Origin: a bacterium YEK0313
Lineage (GTDB): Bacteria > Pseudomonadota > Alphaproteobacteria > Rhizobiales > Phreatobacteraceae
Length of the DNA: 64,000 nucleotides
Direction of reading: 5' to 3'
Assembly: GCA_000751295.2 (NCBI GenBank)
Contig: CCMO02000001.1
Coordinates: 2,033,501 to 2,097,500 of the forward strand
In this document: positions 44,426 through 52,130 of the stretch, one piece after another
Layout of the letters: the number at the start of each line of letters is the position of its first letter
Position numbering within the stretch: position 1 is the stretch's first letter
Notes under the pieces: model-generated
Databases searched by the model: none
What the model was told of the DNA's origin: nothing
Seen by the model: only the letters and a program-made list of their open reading frames with translations
Position numbers and translations under genes: made by a program

Positions 44426-44431
44426 GCTAGG
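44426..44431. repeat. Target-site duplication, right copy (GCTAGG)
   Basis: Second copy of the 6-bp duplication bordering the IS, 10 nt before the GTG start of the MOSC gene. Confidence 0.9.
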
Positions 44432-44440
44432 GCGCGCGCC

Positions 44441-45127
44441 GTGCCCCGCATCGACCAGCTCCTGATCGGCCCGGTCCGGCCGCTCGGGCCGCGCGGCGCG
44501 CCGAGCGGCATCGACAAACACGCCGCCGGCCGCCTGTGGCTCGGACGCGCCGGTTTTGCCGGCGATGCGCAGGGCGACGTCAGGCACCACGGCGGCCCCG
44601 AAAAGGCCGTGCATCATTATGCCGCCGACCATTACGGTTTCTGGCGCGCGGCGCTCGGCGCGCGCGACGTGCTCGCGCGGCCCGGCGCTTTCGGCGAGAA
44701 CGTCTCGACCACGGGGCTCGACGAGCGGACGATCGCCATCGGCGACACCTATCGGGCCGGCGGGGCGCTGATCCAGGTCAGTCAGGGCCGCCAGCCGTGC
44801 TGGAAGCTGAACCTGCGTTTCGGCGCTCCCGACATGGCACGGCGTGTCCAGGAGAGCGGCCGCACCGGCTGGTATTATCGGGTTCTGGAGGAAGGTTTCG
44901 TCGAGCCGGGCGATGCGCTCACGCTGATCGACCGCCTCACGCCCGAATGGACGATCGAACGGCTGTGGCGCGTGCTCTATGTCGACGTGATGAACCGCGC
45001 CGAACTCTCGGCCATGGCGGCCCTCGCACATCTGCCCGACAATTGGCGGCGCCATGCCGAAAGGCGGCTCGCCACCGCCGCGGTCGAGGACTGGTCCACC
45101 CGGCTCGACGGTCCGCTTCGCGGCTAG
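44441..45127 (+). CDS. MOSC domain-containing protein (YiiM-like)
   Basis: A 228-residue protein of the MOSC family, which binds the molybdenum cofactor sulfur. The YiiM-like pattern is GDVRHHGGPEKAVHHYAADHY at about 45-65, FGENVSTTG, and the conserved cysteine in QGRQPCWKLNLRF (C120). YiiM-type proteins contribute to reduction of N-hydroxylated compounds. It starts with GTG at 44441. The IS now separates it from the amidotransferase gene with which it was probably co-transcribed, so its expression may depend on promoter activity from the IS end or on read-through. Confidence 0.9.
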   Translation: MPRIDQLLIGPVRPLGPRGAPSGIDKHAAGRLWLGRAGFAGDAQGDVRHHGGPEKAVHHYAADHYGFWRAALGARDVLARPGAFGENVSTTGLDERTIAIGDTYRAGGALIQVSQGRQPCWKLNLRFGAPDMARRVQESGRTGWYYRVLEEGFVEPGDALTLIDRLTPEWTIERLWRVLYVDVMNRAELSAMAALAHLPDNWRRHAERRLATAAVEDWSTRLDGPLRG

Positions 45128-45318
45128 CGCTGCCGTTCGGCCTGTGGCGGCGGCTTCCGGCTTTCCGCCGTCGGGGCCAAAAAAATCGAGGCGCCTTGTC
45201 TGAACCGCGCCGCGCCGGTCGTCCTTGGACCGAGAGCCGGGGGCGTTCTGCCCATCGGCGGCGGATTTCGCGGTCCCGTCTCTCGCCAGGCGACCCCATC
45301 GAAAGGCACGGTGCGACG

Positions 45319-45789
45319 ATGAACGTGACCCAACATCTCTGGTTCGAGAAGGACATGGAGGCGGCGATCGGCCTCTACACCTCGCTCATTCCCGGCTCCG
45401 CCATCCATTGGGTCTCGGCCCTGCCGGCGGATACGCCGAGCGGCCCGGCGGGCAGCGTCAGGCTTGCCTCCTTTTCGCTCGGCGATCAGGATTACATGGC
45501 GATCGAGGCCGGCCCGCTCGACCGCTTCAACCACAGCTTTTCGATCATCGTCCAATGCGACACGCAGGCCGAGATCGACCGGCTCTGGACGGCCCTTGCA
45601 GACGGCGGGGCGACGGAGGCCTGCGGCTGGCTCAGGGACCGTTGGGGCCTCAGCTGGCAGATCTCGGCGAAGGGCCTCAGCGCGCTCATGGCCGATCCCG
45701 ACCGGGCCAAGGCGAGGCGCGTCTGCGAGGCGGCCCTCAAGATGGTCAAGGTCGATATCGCCGCACTGGAGGCGGCCGCCCGCGGCTGA
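45319..45789 (+). CDS. VOC/PhnB-like (3-demethylubiquinone methyltransferase-type) small protein
   Basis: A 156-residue protein of the vicinal-oxygen-chelate fold. NVTQHLWFEKDMEAAIGLYTSLIPGSAIHWV and RLASFSLGDQDYMAIEAGPLDRFNHSFSIIVQCDTQAEIDRLW are characteristic of PhnB-like members, followed by WGLSWQI. The precise reaction is unknown for most of this family. The gap to the MOSC gene is 191 nt; the stop is 17 nt from the convergent racemase-like gene. Confidence 0.88.
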   Translation: MNVTQHLWFEKDMEAAIGLYTSLIPGSAIHWVSALPADTPSGPAGSVRLASFSLGDQDYMAIEAGPLDRFNHSFSIIVQCDTQAEIDRLWTALADGGATEACGWLRDRWGLSWQISAKGLSALMADPDRAKARRVCEAALKMVKVDIAALEAAARG

Positions 45790-45806
45790 ACGAGGCGAGC
45801 GCCCGC

Positions 45807-46568
45807 CTAGCGAGGGCCGGCCGCGTCGGCGTGTTCGATGCGGCGGGCGAGGGCCTCGGGCAGGCCGAGCGTCGGTTTGGCCGGCGGTCGGCGGAAGGTG
45901 CCCGCCTCGGCCTTGCGCGGGGCGAGGGTCGCCAGCGCCTCGGCCTGTTTCACGGCGGCGGCGATCTGGTCGACCACCGGCACCGGAACGCGGTCCTTCA
46001 CCTTGGCGGCGAGGCCGGCCAGCGGCGCGCCGGCAAGGATCACCACGTCGGCATCGTCCTCGCTGACCGCCCGGTTGGCGAGCGCGACCAAGAGCTCCTC
46101 TTTTTCCTCCTGCACGTCCGAGATCGAACGGAAGCCGCCATCGAGCATGCGGATGCTGGCGCAGCGGCCGGCAAGGCCATGCATGTCGACGCATTCGCGA
46201 TACCAGGGCACGAGGGCATTGGCGAAGGTGACGATCGAGAAGCTGCGGCCGAGCATGCAGGCGGTCAGCATGGCCGCTTCCGCCATGCCGACGATCGGCA
46301 GGTCGAACAGCTCGCGGGCGCCGAGCAGGCCGGGGTCGCCGAAGGCGGCGATGATCACCGCGTCGACCTCGCGATGGCGGGCGGCGATCATGTCGAGCGC
46401 GATGGCGCCGCCGATCTGTGCCTCGGCGCGGCTCGCAATATAGGGCACGCCCGTGGTGGCGGTCACCGGGATCAGTTCGGTGCCGGCGGCGGCGGCGGCC
46501 GCGCCGGCGGTGAACAGCAGGTCGGTCACCGCGGTCGAGGTGTTGGGATTGAGCAGCAGGATCTTCAC
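45807..46568 (-). CDS. Asp/Glu racemase superfamily protein (hydantoin-racemase-like, both catalytic Cys absent)
   Basis: A 253-residue protein of the Asp/Glu/hydantoin racemase superfamily: ILLLNPNTSTAVTDL at the N terminus, VIIAAFGDPGLLGARELFDLPIVGMAEAA in the middle, and VVDQIAAAVKQAEAL late. In hydantoin racemases the first Cys lies in a CFxDPG block; here it is Ala75. The second is in a GCAGM block; here the aligned stretch is ILAGAPLAG with no Cys. A two-cysteine racemization is therefore unlikely. It starts with GTG at 46568, overlapping the GntR stop by 4 nt, so these two genes are coupled. Confidence 0.85.
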   Translation of the reverse strand: MKILLLNPNTSTAVTDLLFTAGAAAAAAGTELIPVTATTGVPYIASRAEAQIGGAIALDMIAARHREVDAVIIAAFGDPGLLGARELFDLPIVGMAEAAMLTACMLGRSFSIVTFANALVPWYRECVDMHGLAGRCASIRMLDGGFRSISDVQEEKEELLVALANRAVSEDDADVVILAGAPLAGLAAKVKDRVPVPVVDQIAAAVKQAEALATLAPRKAEAGTFRRPPAKPTLGLPEALARRIEHADAAGPR

Positions 46569-47344
46569 GGGTCGCTCCTCGCGCCGTCGGATGTGTTGGT
46601 CTCAGGGGCGGCGGGTGCCCCGGCCGGGACAGGCCCGCCGGCGAGGTCGCTGGCGACCGTGCCGGTGCGCCGGACGTGGTGGGCGAGCAGCTTGCCGGCC
46701 GCCTCGGCATCGCGCGCTTCGAGCGCCTGGAGGATCAGCCGGTGCTCCGCCACCGATTCCTGCCAGCGCCCCTGGGCCGAGAGGGCGAGGAGGCGGGCAC
46801 GCTCGACGCGCGCCAGCAGCCAGTCATGGGTGGCCTTCAGCGTGGCGTTGCGCGCGCCGGCGACAATCAAGCCGTGGATCTGCTGGTTGATCTCGAAATA
46901 GTCGCTGAGCTCGCCGGCGTCGTGGTGGCGCTCCATGCGCTCCTGCAGGCCGCGCAGCTTCTGATGGTCGCGCGGCGTCATCCTGACGGCGGCAAGCTCC
47001 GCCGCCGTGCGCTCGATGCCGCTGACCGCCTCGAACAGGTCGGCGATCTCGTCCGGGCGCAGCGCCGCGACCACTGCGCTGCGGTTGAGCCGCAGCTCGA
47101 CCAGTCCCTCGGCGGCGAGCAGCTTCAGCGCCTCGCGCAGCGGCGTGCGCGACACGCCGAGCGCATCGGACAGGTCGGCCTCGTTCAGCGGTTCGCCGGG
47201 ACCGAGGCTGCCGCGGATGATCAGCGTCCTCAGCCGGCTTGCCGCCTGCTCATGCAGCCCGGCCCGGCTGAGGCGAATGCGGCCGTCGCCGAGCGCCTTG
47301 CTGGTCCTGCGGATCTTGCTCGGTCCCTTGCGGGCGGCATCCAT
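46565..47344 (-). CDS. GntR family regulator (FadR/FCD subfamily)
   Basis: A 259-residue regulator. The winged helix is LHEQAASRLRTLIIRGSLGPGEPLNEADLSDALGVSRTPLREALKLLAAEGLVELRLNRSAVVA (about 30-95), followed by an all-helical FCD ligand domain (FEAVSGIERTAAELAA onward) with metal-binding His/Asp residues. The ATG at 47344 has GGGAG at 7 nt. It sits between two enzymes of the cluster and probably represses the leftward unit in the absence of its substrate. Confidence 0.93.
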   Translation of the reverse strand: MDAARKGPSKIRRTSKALGDGRIRLSRAGLHEQAASRLRTLIIRGSLGPGEPLNEADLSDALGVSRTPLREALKLLAAEGLVELRLNRSAVVAALRPDEIADLFEAVSGIERTAAELAAVRMTPRDHQKLRGLQERMERHHDAGELSDYFEINQQIHGLIVAGARNATLKATHDWLLARVERARLLALSAQGRWQESVAEHRLILQALEARDAEAAGKLLAHHVRRTGTVASDLAGGPVPAGAPAAPETNTSDGARSDP

Positions 47345-47440
47345 CGTCCATCTCCCCCTGCGGGCGCCACCTGCGCCCGCCATCACGGTTTTCACGGCGC
47401 GCGCCGGAGTGCAAGCATTGCGCTGCGCCGGCCGCACGGC

Positions 47441-48172
47441 TCAGCCTGTCTTGAGGGCGAAGAGGCTGCCCCAGTCCTTCAGCGGCGCCATGTCGACCCC
47501 GGTCAGGGCAAGGCATTTCCACAAGGTGGTGGCGATCGAATCGTAGACGGGAATGCCGGTTTCCCGCTCCAGCGCGGCGACGCGCGGCGCGCCGCGCATA
47601 TTGGTGCAGACGATGGCGGCCGCCTCGACCCCGTCGCGGGCGACGGCCCGCACCAGCGCCGCGATTTCATCCTCGCCGACGGTCGCGAAGGAAAAATTGT
47701 CCTGAAGCCCGATATGCCGCTCGGCCGGGCAGGCGTAACCCGAGGCGGCCCAGTTGGCGCGGATCCGGTTCTGCACGTCGTCGATATAGGGCGTCACGAG
47801 GCCGATCCGCGGCCGACCGGTCAGCTCGAAAATGTCCCGGAAGGCGAGCACCGAAGTGCAGGCGGCGATGCCGGTCGCCGCCCGGATGCGTTCGCACAGC
47901 CGCTCGTCGCGGTCGAAGCCGAGCCAGCTCGCCGAGGTGCCGTTCCAGGCGATGACGTCGACCTTGGCATGGGCCAGCAGCTCGGCGGCGCGCAGGATCT
48001 CGCTGTCGTCGAACTGGCCGAGCGCCGCATCGGTCAGCGCGATCTCGGTCACCTTGAAGCGCGAGAAATGGGCGCTCACCTCGGGCAGGCCCGCGAGCAT
48101 GGCCGTGGTCATCGGTTCGAGCACCGTGTTGGACGACGGCGTCAGCATGCCGAGCCGGACGGGGGCGCTCAT
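47441..48172 (-). CDS. Maleate isomerase / arylmalonate decarboxylase-like protein
   Basis: A 243-residue member of the same racemase superfamily. LGMLTPSSNTVLEPM is the maleate isomerase/arylmalonate decarboxylase signature. The first catalytic position reads AWNGTSASW, without the usual cysteine, while the second, AAIVCTNMR (C189), is intact. A single second-position cysteine is the arrangement of arylmalonate decarboxylase, whereas maleate cis-trans isomerases use two. The protein may therefore decarboxylate or isomerise a malonate- or maleate-like compound. A CCGATATCGG palindrome lies at 48181-48190, just ahead of its start. Confidence 0.85.
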   Translation of the reverse strand: MSAPVRLGMLTPSSNTVLEPMTTAMLAGLPEVSAHFSRFKVTEIALTDAALGQFDDSEILRAAELLAHAKVDVIAWNGTSASWLGFDRDERLCERIRAATGIAACTSVLAFRDIFELTGRPRIGLVTPYIDDVQNRIRANWAASGYACPAERHIGLQDNFSFATVGEDEIAALVRAVARDGVEAAAIVCTNMRGAPRVAALERETGIPVYDSIATTLWKCLALTGVDMAPLKDWGSLFALKTG

Positions 48173-48213
48173 GGAAGTCTCCGATATCGGTGCGTTGGCG
48201 CGAAGGGTGATGG

Positions 48214-48241
48214 GCCGCCCCCGCGGCGGGGCGGGGGCGGC
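48214..48241 (-). other. Very stable GC hairpin between the MFS and maleate-isomerase-like genes
   Basis: GCCGCCCCCGC and GCGGGGGCGGC form an 11-bp all-G/C stem with a 6-nt loop. It lies within the leftward cluster, between the MFS stop (48248) and the next start (48172). No T tract follows, so it could stabilise the upstream message or attenuate read-through. Confidence 0.4.
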
Positions 48242-48247
48242 GTTGCG

Positions 48248-49552
48248 TCAGACCGGCAGCTTCCGGCTGTAGTCGATCAGCGTCGAGCAGACGAACAGGG
48301 CGACGCCCGCGCCGGCGAAGAACATCAGCGCCAGGAAGTAGGAGCCGGTGAACTGCACGATGAGGCCGACGACGATCGGCACGCAGATGCCGGCAATGTT
48401 GCCGCCGAGATTCATGCAGCCGCCGAGCAGGCCGGCGCGGTCGCGCGTGGCGAGGATCGAGGGGATCGCCCAGTACATGCCGCACCAGCGCAGGAAGAAC
48501 AGGGTGGTGGAGAGCAGCGCCACCACCACGACGGGATCGCTGACATAGGCGACCGAGAAGATCGACACGGTCGCGAACACCGCGGCAATGCCGAACAGCG
48601 TGCGGAACACCACGTTGGGCTGGCCGCCGCGCTCGCGCCAGGCATCGGCGATCCAGCCACCGATCAGCTCGCCGACGAAGCCGGCGAAGAAGATCAGGAA
48701 GGAGGCGCCGCCCAGCGTCTTGATGTCGAAGCCGTGGACCTTGAACAGATAGTTCGGCAGCCAGGTCAGGAGTCCGTAGAACACCGTGTTGAAGAACATC
48801 CAGCCGGCGCACATCAGCCAGGTCGAGCGGTAGCGGAAATAGGCCGCGGCGCTGCCGCCCTGGCTCTTCGGCGCCTCGGCGTCCTCGCGGGCATGCGCCT
48901 CGGCGACGTAGCGCGCCTCGGCCTCGTTGACCGAGGGATGCTCCTCCGGCGCGTTGCGGATGTACCACCAGGCGAGCAGGCCGCAGGCCATGGTGCCGAC
49001 GCCGGCGACGATGAAGGCGAGGCGCCAGGAATCGAACATGGCGATCAGCCCGGCGATCACGATGGCGCCGAAGGCCGCGCCGAGCGGCGCGCCGCCGTCG
49101 AGCAGGGTGGCGCCGCGGCCGCGCTCGTTCTGCGTCATCCACATGGCGTTGAGCTTGCCGCCGGCCGGATAGATCGGCGCCTCCGTGGCACCGAGGCCGA
49201 GGCGGGTCAGCAGCAGCATGACCCAGCTGGACGCGACCGCCGCGATCGCCTGGAAGAAGCCCCAGCCGATCGTCGCCGCGGCAATGACGATGCGCGGCTT
49301 GTAGCGGTCGGCGAGCAGGCCGCCCGGCACCTGCATCAGCGCATAGGTCCAGAAGAACGACGACAGGATCAGGCCCTGGGTCGCCGGGTCGAGATTGAAC
49401 TCCCTGGCGATCAGCGGCATGGCGACCGAGAGCGACGCCCGGTCGATATAGTTGATGGTGATCAGGAACAGCATCAGCAGGAAGATCTTCCAGCGGACAC
49501 TGGTTCGTTTCAGCGATGCTGACGTGGCTGCGGCGGCGCCTTGAACGCTCAC
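48248..49552 (-). CDS. MFS transporter, ACS (anion:cation symporter) family
   Basis: A 434-residue permease. FLLMLFLITINYIDRASLSVAMPLIAREF at helix 1 and GGLLADRYKPR, LGLGATEAPIYPAGGKLNAMWM, ERGRGATLLDGGAPLGAAFG are the standard ACS blocks of glucarate, phthalate and tartrate carriers. The GTG at 49552 (GGAGG 5 nt ahead) is the only start with a ribosome site. It is the first gene of the leftward cluster and most likely imports the carboxylate handled by the two superfamily enzymes downstream. Confidence 0.93.
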   Translation of the reverse strand: MSVQGAAAATSASLKRTSVRWKIFLLMLFLITINYIDRASLSVAMPLIAREFNLDPATQGLILSSFFWTYALMQVPGGLLADRYKPRIVIAAATIGWGFFQAIAAVASSWVMLLLTRLGLGATEAPIYPAGGKLNAMWMTQNERGRGATLLDGGAPLGAAFGAIVIAGLIAMFDSWRLAFIVAGVGTMACGLLAWWYIRNAPEEHPSVNEAEARYVAEAHAREDAEAPKSQGGSAAAYFRYRSTWLMCAGWMFFNTVFYGLLTWLPNYLFKVHGFDIKTLGGASFLIFFAGFVGELIGGWIADAWRERGGQPNVVFRTLFGIAAVFATVSIFSVAYVSDPVVVVALLSTTLFFLRWCGMYWAIPSILATRDRAGLLGGCMNLGGNIAGICVPIVVGLIVQFTGSYFLALMFFAGAGVALFVCSTLIDYSRKLPV

Positions 49553-49690
49553 ATGTGCCTCCTCTGGGCTGGTTCCATTCCCCGTGAGCTCAGGCGGTTC
49601 GATCGAGCGGCCCGACTTTTGTGCCGGGTCCACGCCGCGCATGCTCCAGACAATTTATGCGAGCCAGTTCCGGCCTTTGGCAATGAATTT

Positions 49691-49707
49691 TTGCATGTTG
49701 CATGCAA
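49691..49707. promoter_or_regulatory. Palindromic AT-rich site upstream of the MFS-led cluster
   Basis: TTGCATG and CATGCAA are perfect 7-bp arms around TTG; the right half also contains the 10-bp palindrome TTGCATGCAA (49698-49707). It lies in a markedly AT-rich stretch about 140 nt upstream of the MFS start. Size and position suit a GntR/FCD operator. Confidence 0.45.
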
Positions 49708-49801
49708 TTTTTATTTATATGATTGAATTATCACAAGAATTTTCATGTCAGAACTGGCGTTTGGCGGCGCGCGCTGCGGCGGTCTTGCCAGGTGCCGGCG
49801 G

Positions 49802-50341
49802 TCAGCGGCCGCGCAGGCCGAACTCGCGGCGGGGATGCCGGCGGTCGGGACGCGGCCCCGGTGCCGGGGCAGCGGGCCCGTCGAAGCCTGCCGGGCCGGC
49901 TTCCTGGGGATTGCTCAACGCGTCGCCTGGAGCAAGCAGCAGCGCCAGGCCGGCGGCGGTCTGGATCGCGAGGCCGAGCAGCGAGCCGCCGCCGACCGTC
50001 GGCCAGCCCATGGTGCGGAACAGATTGGCCAGGGCGACGTGGTCGAAAAAGACGAAGGCGGCGAAGAGGCCGATGACCGGCAGGGGCGGCAGGCCGATAT
50101 CGCGCAGCCGCCTGATCATCAGGGCAAGACCGGCCCAGGCGGCGGGGATCATGATCGCGGCGACGAGCACCGGGACGACCGGCGGCAGGCTGCGCACATC
50201 GAAGGTCGTGCCGCGTCCGGTGGCGAGCGCGACATAGAACGCGACACCGATGGCCAGCACGACGACGAATGTCATCGCCACGATCCGCCCGAAATAGGCG
50301 AGGCGCCCGATACGGCCGCCGAATTGAAAGAAGCCTGCCAT
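49802..50341 (-). CDS. DUF805 family membrane protein
   Basis: A 179-residue protein with an N-terminal MAGFFQFGGRIGRLAYFGRIVAM, the DUF805 opening FxFxGRIxRxxYW, four hydrophobic segments (about 18-42, 55-75, 90-110, 125-145) and the loop LMIRRLRDIGLPPLPVIGLF. The C-terminal about 35 residues are proline/arginine-rich and probably cytoplasmic. The ATG at 50341 is chosen for the conserved N terminus. The function of the family is unknown. It is divergent from the tctC-type gene. Confidence 0.88.
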   Translation of the reverse strand: MAGFFQFGGRIGRLAYFGRIVAMTFVVVLAIGVAFYVALATGRGTTFDVRSLPPVVPVLVAAIMIPAAWAGLALMIRRLRDIGLPPLPVIGLFAAFVFFDHVALANLFRTMGWPTVGGGSLLGLAIQTAAGLALLLAPGDALSNPQEAGPAGFDGPAAPAPGPRPDRRHPRREFGLRGR

Positions 50342-50572
50342 GCCTGCCCCCGGCCGACCGCGACCGTGGCCCGTCAGGCACGGACGGTGGTCGCGCATGA
50401 CAGTTAAGCAACCAGGCGGTGAAGAAAGCGATAATACAACTCTATGGACCGGGGCGGGCGAGCCGCGCAGCGATGGATTTCGCAACGCTGGGAGCGCACC
50501 GGCGCGCTTTTCTCCGGGGGATTGTGCTCTACACTCTCGTCTCAACAACAAGATGGCCTGGAGGAGATGCTC

Positions 50573-51547
50573 ATGCTGACACGGCGTTCCGCACTTGCCG
50601 CATTGTCCGTTGGATCGATCCAGCTGGCCGCGCCGCCAGCGCGGGCGCAAGGATTCACCCGGCAGGTAACGCTGATCGTACCTTTCGCTCCCGGCGGCAC
50701 GTCCGACATTCTCGCCCGTTTCATCGGGCCGAAGCTGGCGCAGGCGATCGGCCAGCCGGTCATCGTCGAGAACCGGCCGAGCGCCTCGGGCAATGTCGGC
50801 GCAGACTTCGTGGCGAGAGCACCGGGCGACGGCCATACCCTGCTGCTGACCGATGCAGGAACGCTCGCCAGTGTTCCGGCCCTGTTCAAGAAGCTCACCT
50901 TCGACGTCGCCAAGGACCTGGTACCGGTGGGCATGGTGTCATTCTCGCCCTATCTCTTTGCGGTCAACCCGTCCGTGCCTGCGACGACACTGGTCGAGCT
51001 CGCCGCCTACAGCATGGGCAACCCGGGCAAGCTGAATGTCGCGACCAGCGGCGTCGGCGCGGTCAACCATCTCACCGCCCTCGTCATCGGCAAGCGCTTC
51101 GCCATCAACTGGGGCTACGTGCCCTATCGCGGTGGCGCCGCCGCGATCCGCGGCGTGGTCGCGAACGAGTCCAACGTCATCTTCAACGGCGCCATCGCCA
51201 CCTTGCCCTTCGTCGCGCAGGGCCAGCTGAAGGGCATTGCCGTATCGGGCGACAAGCGCCTTCAGGCGCTGCCCAATCTGCCGAGCTTCTCCGAGCTCGG
51301 CATGCCCGTGCCGGAGGCCGGTTCCTGGCAGGGTCTGTTCGCCAGCAAGGGGACGCCGCCGGCCGTCGTCGAGCGGCTGAACCAGGAGCTCGGCAAGGTG
51401 CTCGCCATGCCCGATGTCGGCGCCAAGATCGTCGAGCTCGGCAGCGAGGTGAAGGCCGGCTCGGCCGCGGATTTCGCCGCCTGGATGGCCAAGGCCATGA
51501 CCGAATGGGGCGGCATCGTCCAGGCCGAGAACCTGTCGCTCGACTAG
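50573..51547 (+). CDS. tctC: Tripartite tricarboxylate transporter substrate-binding protein (Bug/TctC family)
   Basis: A 324-residue periplasmic receptor. A signal peptide starts MLTRRSALAALSVGS and ends at ARAQ. QVTLIVPFAPGGTSDILARF, VIVENRPSASGNVGADFVARAPGDGHTLL and ATSGVGAVNHL are the hallmarks of Bug proteins, which capture carboxylates for TctAB permeases. The ATG at 50573 has GGAGG at 8 nt; the ATG at 50567 is too close. First gene of a complete tctCBA set. Confidence 0.95.
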   Translation: MLTRRSALAALSVGSIQLAAPPARAQGFTRQVTLIVPFAPGGTSDILARFIGPKLAQAIGQPVIVENRPSASGNVGADFVARAPGDGHTLLLTDAGTLASVPALFKKLTFDVAKDLVPVGMVSFSPYLFAVNPSVPATTLVELAAYSMGNPGKLNVATSGVGAVNHLTALVIGKRFAINWGYVPYRGGAAAIRGVVANESNVIFNGAIATLPFVAQGQLKGIAVSGDKRLQALPNLPSFSELGMPVPEAGSWQGLFASKGTPPAVVERLNQELGKVLAMPDVGAKIVELGSEVKAGSAADFAAWMAKAMTEWGGIVQAENLSLD

Positions 51548-51606
51548 CCGCGTCGTGGCCGACGGCCTCGAAGCAATCGCCCGCATGCCAGTCAGGGGAG
51601 GGCGCC

Positions 51607-52071
51607 ATGGGCCGCGTCAACGGGCCTGATCTCGCCTTCGGTCTGTTTCTCGTCGCGGTCGGCGCCCTGGCCTTCGCGCTGGTCGCCGATCTGCCCATGG
51701 GCTCGGCGGCGCGCATGGGCGCGGGCTACGTGCCGCGCGCGCTGTCGGTCCTCGTCGTCCTGTTCGGCCTCGGCCTCGGCGGCCGCGCCCTGGTGGCGGG
51801 CCGCGTCGCCTTTCCGGCCGTCGCCTGGCGGCCGGTCGTGCTGATCGGCGCGGCGGTCGGCCTGTTCGCACTGGCTCTGCCGCGCCTCGGCCTGGCCCTG
51901 ACGTGCTTCCTCGTGGTGCTCGTGGCCGGCCTCGCCTCCCGCGACGTGCGCCTCGGCGAGAATGTCGTGGTGGCGCTGGCGCTCGCCGCCTTCGCGGTCG
52001 GGCTGTTCGTCCACCTGCTCGGCCTGCCCTTCGCGGTCTGGCCGCAGTCGGCCGGCGGCTGGTCCTGGTGA
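51607..52071 (+). CDS. tctB: Tripartite tricarboxylate transporter small permease (TctB family)
   Basis: A 154-residue, four-helix protein: DLAFGLFLVAVGALAFALVADLPMGSAARMGAGYVPRALSVLVVLFGLGL is the TctB N-terminal pattern with the conserved GxGxxP. It starts 59 nt after the receptor gene with GGAGG at 5 nt and forms the permease with TctA. Confidence 0.92.
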   Translation: MGRVNGPDLAFGLFLVAVGALAFALVADLPMGSAARMGAGYVPRALSVLVVLFGLGLGGRALVAGRVAFPAVAWRPVVLIGAAVGLFALALPRLGLALTCFLVVLVAGLASRDVRLGENVVVALALAAFAVGLFVHLLGLPFAVWPQSAGGWSW

Positions 52072-52130
52072 GCGCCATGGTGCCCTGCGGGCCGGAAAGC
52101 CCGTGATCGGAAGACGAAGGACCGCGGCCC

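Noticed and set aside
46676..49522. Long open frame on the plus strand (about 948 codons)
   Set aside because: It is antisense to the GntR, maleate-isomerase-like and MFS genes, has no conserved motif and has a biased composition.
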